NCBI RefSeq assembly: GCF_018917965.1
Contig: NZ_JAHLPP010000004.1
Span: forward strand, 124,001-188,000
DNA length: 64,000 nt
Origin: Pseudoflavonifractor sp. MSJ-37
GTDB taxonomy: Bacteria; Bacillota; Clostridia; Oscillospirales; Oscillospiraceae
Direction: 5' to 3'
Shown: positions 55,140-64,000 of the stretch, in pieces
Position numbering within the stretch: the first letter of the stretch is position 1
Layout of the letters: the number at the start of each line of letters is the position of its first letter
Translations under genes and position numbers: made by a program
Notes under the pieces: model-generated
The model's database searches: none
What the model saw: only the letters and a program-made list of their open reading frames with translations
Told to the model about the DNA's origin: nothing

Positions 55140-56621
55140 TCAGAATTGGAAATAGATGAACTGGGCCGCGGAGAAGCCGGGGCCGTAGATGCCGAAGATC
55201 AGGATGGTGTACACCGCCAGCAGATAGCAGAGCCAGCGGAGGGGCAGGGGGCACCGGACCACCAGAGACCGGACTCGGATCCCGGCCTCTCCCAGCAGGT
55301 CCACGGCAGCCAGCACCAGCAGGGAGATCCCCATAGCCCATAGCTCTGGGGCCTCCAGTCCAAGAGAGAAGTCAGCGCCCGCCGGGACGCCGCCAGAGAG
55401 GACGGAACGGAGGATGTCCACCGCCGTCCGGAACGAGGGGGCTCGGAAGAAGAGCCAGGCGAAGTCGGTCAGCACGAAGGTGACGGCCATCTGGAGGAGC
55501 CGCCAGGGCAGGGCCTCCCGGTCCACATGGAGGGCAGCGGAGAGCCGCTCCCGGGCGGGACGGAGAGCATCGCCGATCACCTGGAAGAGGCCATTCAGAC
55601 CGCCCCATACCACATAGCTCCAGTTGGCCCCGTGCCACAGACCGGAGGCGGTGAAGGTGATCATGGTGTTGAGCCACTTCCGGGGCTTCCCCTTCCGGTT
55701 GCCGCCCAAGGGGATGTAGAGATAGTCCCGGAACCAGGTGGACAGGGAGATGTGCCACCGCCGCCAGAACTCGGCGCAGGAGCGGGAGAGGTAGGGCTGA
55801 CGGAAGTTCTCCATCAGGGAGAAGCCCAGCACCTGGGCCGCGCCGATAGCGGTGTTGGAGTAACCTCCGAAGTCGCAGTAGATCTGGAAGGCGAAGAAGA
55901 CCGTGGCCAGCGCCAGCGCCCAGGCCGGCATGGTCTGGTAGTGGTCGAAGACCTGGTCCACCAAAATGCCCACCCGGTCGGCGATGACCATCTTCTGGAA
56001 CAGGCCCCACAGCATGAGCAGGAGCCCGTCCCGGGCCCGGTCGGCCCGGAACTCGTGGCGCTCGTGGACCTGATGGATCAGGTTCTTGGAGCGCTCGATA
56101 GGCCCGGCCACCAGCTGGGGGAAGAAGGAGACGAAGAGGGCATAGCGGAAGAAGTTCCGCTCGGCAGGGATCTCGCCCCGGTAGACGTCCATGGTGTAGC
56201 TCAGGGCCTGGAAGGTATAGAAGGAGATGCCCACCGGCAGGACCACATCGAACACCGGCTTGCGCATGGTCAGCCCCGCCAGGGCCAAAAGGGCCTCCAC
56301 ATTGTTCCAGAAGAAGTCCCAGTATTTGAAGAAGAAGAGGACGGACAAGTTGATGAGGAAGCTCAGGGCCACCCAGAGCCGCCGTCTCCGCTCCCGCTTC
56401 CGGCCGTCGGATATCTGCCCGGCCCGCTGGAGGAGCAGGCCACTGACGAAGGTGACGGCGGTGGAGAAGAGCATGAGCAGGGCATACCGGGGGTCCCAGC
56501 ACATATAAAAATAGTAGCTGGTCGCCAGCAGCCAGATCCAGCGCACCCGGTGGGGCAGGAGGAAATAGGCTAGTGTGACCAACGGGAAGAAGATCAGGAA
56601 ATCCAGAGAGTTGAACAGCAT
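55140..56621 (-). CDS. MBOAT family membrane O-acyltransferase (second copy)
   Basis: 493 residues from ATG 56621, with GGAGGAG five bases upstream and the family opening [15 protein letters not shown]. Same signature series as the first copy: [77 protein letters not shown], and active-site His330 in GLWHGANW. Although homologous, it is clearly divergent from the 10.4-kb copy and has its own partners, so it is not a recent duplication. First gene of the operon. Confidence 0.93.
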   Translation of the reverse strand: MLFNSLDFLIFFPLVTLAYFLLPHRVRWIWLLATSYYFYMCWDPRYALLMLFSTAVTFVSGLLLQRAGQISDGRKRERRRRLWVALSFLINLSVLFFFKYWDFFWNNVEALLALAGLTMRKPVFDVVLPVGISFYTFQALSYTMDVYRGEIPAERNFFRYALFVSFFPQLVAGPIERSKNLIHQVHERHEFRADRARDGLLLMLWGLFQKMVIADRVGILVDQVFDHYQTMPAWALALATVFFAFQIYCDFGGYSNTAIGAAQVLGFSLMENFRQPYLSRSCAEFWRRWHISLSTWFRDYLYIPLGGNRKGKPRKWLNTMITFTASGLWHGANWSYVVWGGLNGLFQVIGDALRPARERLSAALHVDREALPWRLLQMAVTFVLTDFAWLFFRAPSFRTAVDILRSVLSGGVPAGADFSLGLEAPELWAMGISLLVLAAVDLLGEAGIRVRSLVVRCPLPLRWLCYLLAVYTILIFGIYGPGFSAAQFIYFQF

Positions 56622-56767
56622 ATCGCTCCTCCAGTCGGGACGTTCGAGGCATATATCCTCTGCATTATACCATAACTCCGGAACAGTTTCGACTCCTACT
56701 TGCAAATCGCGAAAATGATGCTATACTGAAGGATGACTTACTTTTGATAAAATGGAGTTGGACTAGC

Positions 56768-58162
56768 ATGAAACGTACTACTGTCGCGCAGATCTTTGCC
56801 GACCAGGCGGCCTTTGACGGTCAGACCGTCACCGTCTGCGGCTGGGCCCGCACTATCCGGGATATGAAGACCTTCGGCTTCATCGAGCTCAATGACGGCT
56901 CCTGCTTCCGAAATCTCCAGGTCGTCTTTGCCGACGGCGAGGTGGAGAACTTCAAGGAGATCGCCAAATGCAATGTGGGCACCTCTTTCGTGGTCCGCGG
57001 CACCGTGGTCCTGACTCCCGAGGCCAAGCAGCCTCTGGAGGTCCGTGCCCAGTCCATCGAGGTGGAGGGCCCCTCCGCCCCTGACTACCCCCTCCAGAAG
57101 AAGCGCCACAGCGTGGAGTACCTGCGGACCATCCAGCACCTGCGTCCCCGCACCAACCTGTTCTCCGCGGCCTTCCGGGTGCGCTCCGTGGCGGCCCACG
57201 CGATCCACTGCTTCTTCCAGGACCGGGGCTTCGTCTACGTCCACACCCCCATCATCACCGCCAGCGACTGCGAGGGCGCTGGCGAGATGTTCCAGGTGAC
57301 GACTCTGGACCTGAACGACGTGCCCAAGACGTCGGACGGCAAGGTGGATTACAGCCAGGACTTCTTCGGCAAGCGGGCCAATCTGACCGTGTCCGGCCAG
57401 CTCAACGCCGAGAACTTCGCCATGGCCTTCGGCAACGTGTACACCTTCGGCCCTACCTTCCGGGCGGAGAACTCCAACACCCAGCGCCACGCCGCCGAGT
57501 TCTGGATGATCGAGCCGGAGATGGCCTTCGCCGACCTGAACGACTATATGGACACCGCTGAGGCCATGATCAAGCACATCATCAACACGGTCATGGAGAA
57601 GTGCCCCGATGAGATGGACTTCTTCTCCAGCTTCGTGGACAAGGGCCTGAAGGACCGCCTCCAGCACGTGGCCACCTCCGACTTCGTGCGGGTGTCCTAC
57701 ACCGACGCGGTGGAGCTGCTGAAGAAGAACAACGACAAGTTCGACTATAAGGTGGAGTGGGGCGCCGACCTCCAGACGGAGCATGAGCGGTTCCTCACCG
57801 AGCAGGTGTTCCAGAAGCCTGTGTTCGTCACCGACTACCCCAAGGATATCAAGGCCTTCTATATGCGCCTCAATGATGACGGCAGGACCGTGGCCGCCGC
57901 GGACTGTCTGGTCCCCGGCATCGGCGAGATCATCGGCGGCTCCCAGCGTGAGGAGCGTCTGGACCTGCTGGAGGCGCGCATCAAGGAGCTGGGCATGGAT
58001 CCCAAGGACTACTGGTGGTATCTGGACCTGCGCCGCTACGGCTCCTGCAAGCACGCGGGCTTCGGCCTGGGCTTCGAGCGGATGGTCATGTACCTCACCG
58101 GCGTGAGCAACATCCGGGACGTGGAGCTCCATCCCCGCACCGTGGGCAACGCCGACTTCTAA
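56768..58162 (+). CDS. asnS: Asparaginyl-tRNA synthetase
   Basis: 464 residues from ATG 56768 with GGAG upstream. Charges tRNA-Asn. N-terminal OB-fold ([34 protein letters not shown]) and class II core: motif 2 [28 protein letters not shown] near 224-251, [16 protein letters not shown] near 378-393, motif 3 [23 protein letters not shown] near 428-450. The acidic/amide pocket pattern fits Asn rather than Asp. No T-box precedes it: promoter TTGCAA/TATACT near 56700-56727 is 40 bases away. Confidence 0.95.
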   Translation: MKRTTVAQIFADQAAFDGQTVTVCGWARTIRDMKTFGFIELNDGSCFRNLQVVFADGEVENFKEIAKCNVGTSFVVRGTVVLTPEAKQPLEVRAQSIEVEGPSAPDYPLQKKRHSVEYLRTIQHLRPRTNLFSAAFRVRSVAAHAIHCFFQDRGFVYVHTPIITASDCEGAGEMFQVTTLDLNDVPKTSDGKVDYSQDFFGKRANLTVSGQLNAENFAMAFGNVYTFGPTFRAENSNTQRHAAEFWMIEPEMAFADLNDYMDTAEAMIKHIINTVMEKCPDEMDFFSSFVDKGLKDRLQHVATSDFVRVSYTDAVELLKKNNDKFDYKVEWGADLQTEHERFLTEQVFQKPVFVTDYPKDIKAFYMRLNDDGRTVAAADCLVPGIGEIIGGSQREERLDLLEARIKELGMDPKDYWWYLDLRRYGSCKHAGFGLGFERMVMYLTGVSNIRDVELHPRTVGNADF

Positions 58163-58175
58163 GCAGACTGAGTCT

Positions 58176-58209
58176 GATCCCCGGACCGCCGATCGGCGGT
58201 CCGGGGATC
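58176..58209 (+). terminator. Terminator after asnS
   Basis: GATCCCCGGACCGCCGA and its complement, a perfect palindrome, followed by GTTTCGTT. Confidence 0.8.
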
Positions 58210-58375
58210 GTTTCGTTACAGGATCGTGATCAAAATTTCATGAACTCTTAATGCTTCCCGGTGTTTTTTACGGTATACTGATATCAGGAGGACCTCGCCG
58301 CCGGAGGAGGACCAGCGGCCGGAGAACAAGGAACGAGGTCCATACGGTCCGGGAGGACCGAGGAGGATACTGCTT

Positions 58376-58876
58376 ATGAAACGTCCTGTGGCGATCGTAT
58401 ATACGTCTCAGACCGGCTTTACCGCCCGGTATGCCGGGATGCTGGCCCGGGCGGCCATGATCCCGGCCTATGACCTGAACGACCGGAAGGAGCGGCCCGC
58501 CCCCGGCTCGCCGGTGATCTATCTGGGGTGGCTCCGGGCGGAGCATATCAAGGGGCTGGCCCAGGCCCGGCGGCACTATGATATCCAGGCCGTGTGCGCG
58601 GTGGGCCTGAGCCGGGGGGACCAGCAGAGGACTGAGAAGCTGGCCGCCGCGTCCAGACTGGGAGACGTGCCACTCTTCTACCTGCGGGGCGGCTATGCGC
58701 CGGAGAAGGTGAAGGGGCTGGACGCCCTGATGATGAAGTCCTTCACCAAGCTCCTGTCCAAGTCTCCAGAGGGCGGCGGCCAGCCGGAGATGCTGGAGCT
58801 GGTCCGGAACGGAGCCGATTTCGTGTCCGAGGACCGGCTGACGCCGGTGCTGTCCTGGCTGGAGTTCCACAGTTGA
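58376..58876 (+). CDS. Flavodoxin-like domain protein
   Basis: 166 residues. The start VAIVYTSQTGFTARYAGMLA (residues 5-24) matches flavodoxin/HemG-like FMN phosphate-binding loops (T-x-T/Q-G-x-T), followed by YDLND and VIYLGWLRAEHIKGL. The C-terminal helices are Lys-rich. Likely a small flavoprotein or a degenerate, non-binding relative; function unknown. GAGGAGG precedes ATG, and the 5' leader has two hairpins. Confidence 0.75.
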   Translation: MKRPVAIVYTSQTGFTARYAGMLARAAMIPAYDLNDRKERPAPGSPVIYLGWLRAEHIKGLAQARRHYDIQAVCAVGLSRGDQQRTEKLAAASRLGDVPLFYLRGGYAPEKVKGLDALMMKSFTKLLSKSPEGGGQPEMLELVRNGADFVSEDRLTPVLSWLEFHS

Positions 58877-58948
58877 GCGTATCGTGACCGGCTGTGCCTC
58901 CCTGCTGGAAAAGCGGGATACCATGCTCTTGGAAGAGGAATGACGAAC

Positions 58949-59273
58949 AGGCCGGATGTCCGACTGCGGACATCCGGCCTCAGCGTGTCGAAAAAGTTCG
59001 ACACGCTTCTCAGAAATGCCAGTTCGTTCTTTGTGAAGAACGAACTGGCATTTCTGAGAGGGAGATGCAGACCGCCACGCGCACTCGCTGCGCTCGCACA
59101 CTTGCGGCCTGAGAAGAGTTTTTTCTGAGGCGCATGTCCCCAGAAAAAACGCCTTGTATCTTATTCCGTCACCTGCGGGTGACGGAACTCTGCGAGGCTC
59201 TTGCATCGTTCCCCGTGAGAAACCACTTTTTTGACAGACTGAGGCCGGATGTCCGACAACGGACATCCGGCCT
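58949..59273. repeat. Hairpin mosaic cassette bounded by two near-identical palindromes
   Basis: No gene in 58877-59294. Five hairpins in a row: a 32-base palindrome at 58949-58980 (AGGCCGGATGTCCGAC start), a 10-bp stem at 58983-59006, a 23-24-bp perfect stem at 59008-59059 (CTCAGAAATGCCAGTTCG arm), a 10-bp stem at 59118-59150 (GTTTTTTCTG/CAGAAAAAAC) and a 10-bp stem at 59164-59187 (TTCCGTCACC/GGTGACGGAA). It closes with a 32-base palindrome at 59242-59273 that differs from the first only in two loop bases. The last is followed by GTTTT. Looks like a REP/BIME-type or non-autonomous element. Confidence 0.7.
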
Positions 59274-59294
59274 GTTTTATGATCCAGCAGTGCT

Positions 59295-60452
59295 TCAGAG
59301 GCTCCCCAGCAGCGCCTCCACGGAGCAGCCCACATAGTCCGCGTCCTCGAAAGTGGTGAAGGGGCCAACGGAGAAGCGGACGGTGCCCTGGGGGAAGGTG
59401 TTCAGAGCCTTGTGGGCCAGAGGGGCGCAGTGGAGGCCGCACCGGGTGGAGATGCCGTAGTCCTGACTGAGCCGGAAGGCCATCTCCCCATTGTCCGCGG
59501 TCTGGAAGTCCACCGAGACCACGCCGGTGCGGAGAGAGAGGTCGTCCGTGCCCACCACCCGGAGGCCCATGCCCTCCAGTTCCTTCATCCGGGCCCACAG
59601 GTGGCAGGCCACCTTGTGTTCCTTTTTCCATAGCGCCGGGCCCTGCTCCTCCAGCCAGCACAGGGCGGCATGGAGGCCGTAGATCCCGGGCAGATCCAAC
59701 GTCCCGGCCTCGAAGCGGTCGGGGAGGAAGGAGGGCATCTCCAGCTCGTGGGAGACGCTCCCGGTGCCGCCGGCGATCAGGGGCTCCATCTCCTCGGCCA
59801 ACTGGTCGGTGAGCACCATGAGGCCGATGCCCTGAGGGCCCAGCAGACCCTTGTGTCCCGGGAAGGCCAGACCGTCGATGCCCATCTCCGCCATGTCGAT
59901 GGGCACTGCGCCGGCGGTCTGGGAGGCGTCCACCAGAAAGCGGATGCCGCGCTCCCGGCAGAGCCGGCCCACCGGGCCGATGGGGAGGATCGTGCCGCAC
60001 ACGTTGGAGGCGTGGGTCAGGACCACGGCCCTGGTGCCGGGCGTCAGATGGGCGGGGACCTCCTCCAGCCGGAGCGCGCCCGTCTCATCGCAGGGCAGGT
60101 AGTCGATCTCCACCCCAGTCTTCTGGAGCTGAGTCAGGGGGCGGAGGACCGCGTTGTGCTCCATGGGGGAGGTGACCACCCGGTCGCCGGGCTTCAGCAG
60201 GCCCTTGAGCATATCGTTCAGGGAGTGGGTAGAGCCGGGGGTGAAGATCACATTGCGGGTACCGGGACCGTTGACCAGCTTCTTCACCTGTTCCCGGGTC
60301 TCCAGGGCCAGAGAGGCGGCGTCATAGGCGGCCTCATAGTCGCCGCGGCCGATGTTGCAGCCCACGTTGAGGATATAGTCGGACATGGCCTCGGCCACGC
60401 CGGGGGCCTTTGGGTAGGAAGTCGCGGCATTGTCCATATATACGGTGCGCAT
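59295..60452 (-). CDS. Class V aminotransferase, cysteine desulfurase family
   Basis: 385 residues. PLP-dependent fold type [20 protein letters not shown] at 5-23, [12 protein letters not shown] near 95-106, [14 protein letters not shown] near 179-192 with the PLP-binding Asp, [12 protein letters not shown] near 202-213 with the Schiff-base Lys, and the Cys-containing loop [31 protein letters not shown] near 335-365. It fits the cysteine desulfurase family grouped with SufS-like proteins, but no iron-sulfur assembly partner is nearby, so its sulfur acceptor is unknown. Confidence 0.88.
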   Translation of the reverse strand: MRTVYMDNAATSYPKAPGVAEAMSDYILNVGCNIGRGDYEAAYDAASLALETREQVKKLVNGPGTRNVIFTPGSTHSLNDMLKGLLKPGDRVVTSPMEHNAVLRPLTQLQKTGVEIDYLPCDETGALRLEEVPAHLTPGTRAVVLTHASNVCGTILPIGPVGRLCRERGIRFLVDASQTAGAVPIDMAEMGIDGLAFPGHKGLLGPQGIGLMVLTDQLAEEMEPLIAGGTGSVSHELEMPSFLPDRFEAGTLDLPGIYGLHAALCWLEEQGPALWKKEHKVACHLWARMKELEGMGLRVVGTDDLSLRTGVVSVDFQTADNGEMAFRLSQDYGISTRCGLHCAPLAHKALNTFPQGTVRFSVGPFTTFEDADYVGCSVEALLGSL

Positions 60453-60501
60453 GATAGGAACGCTCCTCTTCTCTCATTTTTAGGGATACGGGGATAGTCG
60501 T

Positions 60502-61704
60502 TCAGTCCAGCTCGGTCTCCCACACCGGGCGGAGGTCATAGCCCTTCTGGACCATGCCCCGGATCAGGCGGTCCAGCGCGGTACCGGTGGAGAAGCTGTC
60601 CTCCAGCTCCAGCCGCACGGCGTACTTTTTGCCGGCAGAGCCCCGGATCAGCTCAGTGACCCGGAGGGCACGGCTGCCGGAGTAGTCCGCATCCCACACC
60701 CGCCAGCCGGACTGGGACAGGGACTGATGGACAGAACGGCTCCCGCTGTCCAGAGCGGCGATGTGGCACCGGGTCCAGACCAGCCGGGCCAGGACCTCAT
60801 TCCCCTCCTCCAACTGTTCCAGTGCGGTCTCGGCGCTGGAGCCGTCCACCAGCAGACCGATCTGATGTCCCCGGCCGAGGGCCTGCCGGACCTGCGCGCT
60901 CCGCTGGGACAGGTCCTCCGGCTGGAACAGGAAGAGGGCCTTCCTGCCGCCGCGCTGGTCCAGGACGGAGAGGATCCGGTCCAGATCGGAGGAGTCGTCC
61001 ACACATCGGAAGGCCAGATAGGCCCGCACATCGGGCTCATCCTCCGGGGCGGAGGGGGAGACGGCGGGGCTCTGGACTGAGGACGCGGTGCGGGTAGGGG
61101 AGGGCGTGGCCGTAGCGGCGGCGGCCGCGTTCAGGGCGGCCAGATAGCGGTCATAGCGGCCCTGCATATAGGAAGTGGCGGAGTTGATGAACTTCTCGTC
61201 GTTCAGAGCGGCATAGCCGTTCTTGATGCGGATCAGCACGCCAGAGGTCCGGGTGGGCCGGTAGCTGTACTGGAGCCCGAAGAATTGGCACACGCCGTTG
61301 GCGGGCACATAGGTCTTGCCGTTGCGGACGATGGCTCGCATATCGGTGGGATCGCCGTCGGCGAGGCAGGTCTGGCTGTCGATATCGAAGACCAGAGTGC
61401 CCTTCAGGCTGAACAGGGTGAGGGTGTGCTCGGAGTCGTCCTTATACTGGAGACAGGAGACGCCCAGATCCACCCCGGTGACATTCTTATCGAAGGTGGT
61501 GCAGGGCACATAGATGGTGCCGTTCACGGCCAGAGGCATATTGGCGGCAGAGAGCTCGCCCTTGTCCACGAAGGTCTCGTTGACGGCCAGCTGGTAGACC
61601 TGGGGCTCTCCGGAGGCGCCCGCCCAAGGGAAGGACAGGGCCACCGTCACCAGGAGTGCGCACAGCAGAGCGGCGCCCAGGCGGCTCCAAGTATGTCGTG
61701 CCAT
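60502..61704 (-). CDS. Secreted stalk-domain protein with NodB-like C-terminal domain
   Basis: 400 residues from ATG 61704 (AGGAGGT seven bases upstream); GTG 61713 lies within the ribosome binding site. Signal peptide to about residue 30. Residues 35-170 are a stalk domain (IYVPCTTFDKNV; KTYVPANGVCQFFGLQYSYR). After a Ser/Thr/Pro linker (195-225), the C-terminal part has the pattern of a polysaccharide deacetylase barrel (YLAFRCVDDSSDLDRILSVLDQRGGRKALFLFQPEDL; GHQIGLLVDG), but where NodB proteins have the metal-binding TFDDG and HxxxH, these residues are replaced. Probably a binding protein or a dead enzyme. Confidence 0.78.
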   Translation of the reverse strand: MARHTWSRLGAALLCALLVTVALSFPWAGASGEPQVYQLAVNETFVDKGELSAANMPLAVNGTIYVPCTTFDKNVTGVDLGVSCLQYKDDSEHTLTLFSLKGTLVFDIDSQTCLADGDPTDMRAIVRNGKTYVPANGVCQFFGLQYSYRPTRTSGVLIRIKNGYAALNDEKFINSATSYMQGRYDRYLAALNAAAAATATPSPTRTASSVQSPAVSPSAPEDEPDVRAYLAFRCVDDSSDLDRILSVLDQRGGRKALFLFQPEDLSQRSAQVRQALGRGHQIGLLVDGSSAETALEQLEEGNEVLARLVWTRCHIAALDSGSRSVHQSLSQSGWRVWDADYSGSRALRVTELIRGSAGKKYAVRLELEDSFSTGTALDRLIRGMVQKGYDLRPVWETELD

Positions 61705-61905
61705 CAGGGGCACCTCCTCTCATCCAATGGGATAGCATCCTGATTATATCATGCCTGCCCCGGCGGGTAAAGGCCGAGCCTGTGGTGGAAAGCGCCGGGA
61801 AAAAGCGGGAGATCTTTTCAGATAGGGCTTGACTTTTTCGGAAGATGCGGTATCATATAAACAAATGATGGATCGAATAAACATAAGCTTAGAGAGGTGA
61901 GCGCG

Positions 61906-62985
61906 ATGACCCAGCGGGAGCGGCAGCTGCTCCGTTGGATCGAGGAGGATCCCATGATCTCCCAGCAGGAGCTGGCGGAGAAGGCAGGGATCGCCCGGTC
62001 CTCGGTGGCGGTGCATATCTCCAACCTGATGAAGAAGGGCTATATCGTCGGCAAGGGCTATATCGTCCACACGGCCCCCTACGCCGTGGTGATCGGCGGC
62101 GTGAACATGGACATCGGCGGCCGTCCCCACCAGAAGCTGGTGGCGCAGGACTCCAATCCCGGCCGGGTCCACATGAGCCTGGGCGGTGTGGGCCGCAACA
62201 TCGCCCACAATATGTGCTTGCTGGGCGTGGACGTGCGGATGCTGACCGCCTTCGGCGACGATCTGTACGCCCAGAAGATCGCGGCCTCCTGCGGCGAGCT
62301 GGGGCTGGACATCTCCCACTCCCTCCAGGTACCGGGGGCGTCCACGTCCACCTATCTCTTCGTGGCAGACGAGTCCGGCGATATGTCGGTGGCCGTGTCG
62401 GATATGGAGATCTACGACCACATGACGCCCAACTATCTGGCATCCCAGCAGAGCTTGCTGGACGATGCCCAGCTGATCGTGTTCGACACCAATATCCCGG
62501 CGGAGTCCATCCGGTGGCTGGCGGACCACGCCAAGGTGCCGCTGTTCTCCGATCCCGTGTCCACCGCCAAGGCGGAGAAGCTCCGCCCGGTGCTGGGCAG
62601 GCTCCACACCCTCAAGCCCAACCGGATCGAGGCGGAGCTGCTCTCCGGTGTGGAGATCCGGGACGAGGCCAGCCTGAACAGGGCCGCCGATGTCCTGCTG
62701 GACACCGGCCTGCGCCGGGTGCTGATTTCCATGGGCGGCGACGGTATCTTCGCCGCCGACCACAATGCCCGCTGTCATGTGCCCTGCTGCCCCGGCACGA
62801 TGGTGAACACCACCGGCTGCGGCGACGCCTCTATGGCGGCGGTGGCCTGGGCCTATCTGGAGGGTACCGATCTGGAGGGCACTACCCGTGCCGCTCTGGC
62901 CGCCGGAGCCGTGGCCATGGAGAGTGCCGAGACCATCAACCCCGCCATGAGCGCGGAGGCCCTGCGGGAGCGCATGGGCCGCTGA
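61906..62985 (+). CDS. psuK: Pseudouridine kinase with N-terminal winged helix (PfkB family)
   Basis: 359 residues from ATG 61906; AGAGAGG lies nine bases upstream and covers the alternative GTG 61897. Residues 1-55 form a winged helix-turn-helix (RQLLRWIEEDPMISQQELAEKAGIARSSVAVHISNLMKKGYI), the rest a PfkB kinase: VIGGVNMDIGG near 69-79, GGVGRNIAHNM near 96-106, KPNRIEAELL near 237-246 and the anion-hole motif NTTGCGDASMAAVAWAY near 301-317. Phosphorylates pseudouridine; the neighbouring psuG supports this. Confidence 0.9.
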   Translation: MTQRERQLLRWIEEDPMISQQELAEKAGIARSSVAVHISNLMKKGYIVGKGYIVHTAPYAVVIGGVNMDIGGRPHQKLVAQDSNPGRVHMSLGGVGRNIAHNMCLLGVDVRMLTAFGDDLYAQKIAASCGELGLDISHSLQVPGASTSTYLFVADESGDMSVAVSDMEIYDHMTPNYLASQQSLLDDAQLIVFDTNIPAESIRWLADHAKVPLFSDPVSTAKAEKLRPVLGRLHTLKPNRIEAELLSGVEIRDEASLNRAADVLLDTGLRRVLISMGGDGIFAADHNARCHVPCCPGTMVNTTGCGDASMAAVAWAYLEGTDLEGTTRAALAAGAVAMESAETINPAMSAEALRERMGR

Positions 62986-63070
62986 ACTGCGTCGCCCCCA
63001 GGCGGCCTGTGCCGCCGAATGGATAGAATGGAACCATACCGTCTTTACTTTATCAATGGAGGTCTTTGAA

Positions 63071-63994
<924 letters not shown>

Positions 63995-64000
63995 GCACAG

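Overview
The window is one contiguous stretch of a GC-rich, spore-forming Clostridia chromosome, most likely Oscillospiraceae (Flavonifractor/Oscillibacter/Lawsonibacter-like). This is inferred from: spmA-spmB and an AbrB-type regulator, two T-box leaders, TGPD-free core metabolism genes typical of Firmicutes (class III fructose-bisphosphatase, PepV dipeptidase, CotA-free stalk/SLH surface proteins), several lipoproteins with LAGC lipoboxes, and a third-position G/C bias in nearly every gene. No rRNA, tRNA, CRISPR array, phage gene or transposase was found. The taxonomic call is by eye, not by a search.

Layout. 1-2.3 kb: end of a CAT-like acyltransferase, a Nudix CoA pyrophosphatase, a TrmN6-like methyltransferase and rsmI. 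2.4-4.2 kb: abrB (minus) and spmAB. 4.3-7.4 kb: methionine transporter metN-metI from its own promoter, then metQ behind a separate T-box whose specifier reads ATG (Met). 7.5-9.5 kb: malic enzyme and a decayed hybrid histidine kinase. 9.6-13 kb: DUF4358 lipoprotein, MBOAT and DHHW protein (surface polymer O-acylation). 13-16 kb: BlaI-BlaR1-like operon with an operator-covered promoter. 16-23 kb: DUF1846 protein, pepV, YheO-like regulator, small 85-aa protein, truA, a frameshifted GNAT, a CorC/HlyC transporter with a long leader. 23-29 kb: LtaS-type sulfatase, a NitT/TauT-type ABC transporter, LCP ligase. 29.3-31.6 kb: aroF-tyrA. 31.7-35 kb: nadE and a split chromate transporter. 35-39 kb: proB, an SLH/C39 surface protein and proA. 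39-45 kb: trmL and the glycolytic run pgk-tpiA-gpmI-eno. 45-48.8 kb: PhzF and LysR remnants, T-box/thrS, an Fe-S flavoprotein. 49-58.2 kb: phosphodiester glycosidase, fbp, a uridine kinase interrupted by an amber codon, a second O-acetylation operon, asnS. 58.3-64 kb: flavodoxin-like protein, a hairpin mosaic, class V aminotransferase, stalk/NodB-like protein, psuK-psuG.

The most interesting observation is upstream of aroF-tyrA. A consensus promoter, a strong ribosome binding site and a 25-codon leader peptide with five Tyr codons and one Phe codon clustered in nine positions are followed by a rho-independent terminator and then the DAHP synthase and prephenate dehydrogenase genes. A leader segment just after the Tyr codons can pair with the 5' arm of that terminator. 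This is the arrangement of classical ribosome-mediated attenuation, here apparently sensing tyrosine in a Firmicute, where T-boxes normally do this job.

Several genes are in decay or interrupted: the hybrid kinase remnant, GNAT (one-base frameshift after a translational-coupling start), PhzF (internal deletion), LysR (N-terminal deletion) and udk (in-frame TAG at codon 42). Two independent MBOAT plus SGNH/DHHW loci suggest two distinct cell-surface acylation systems.
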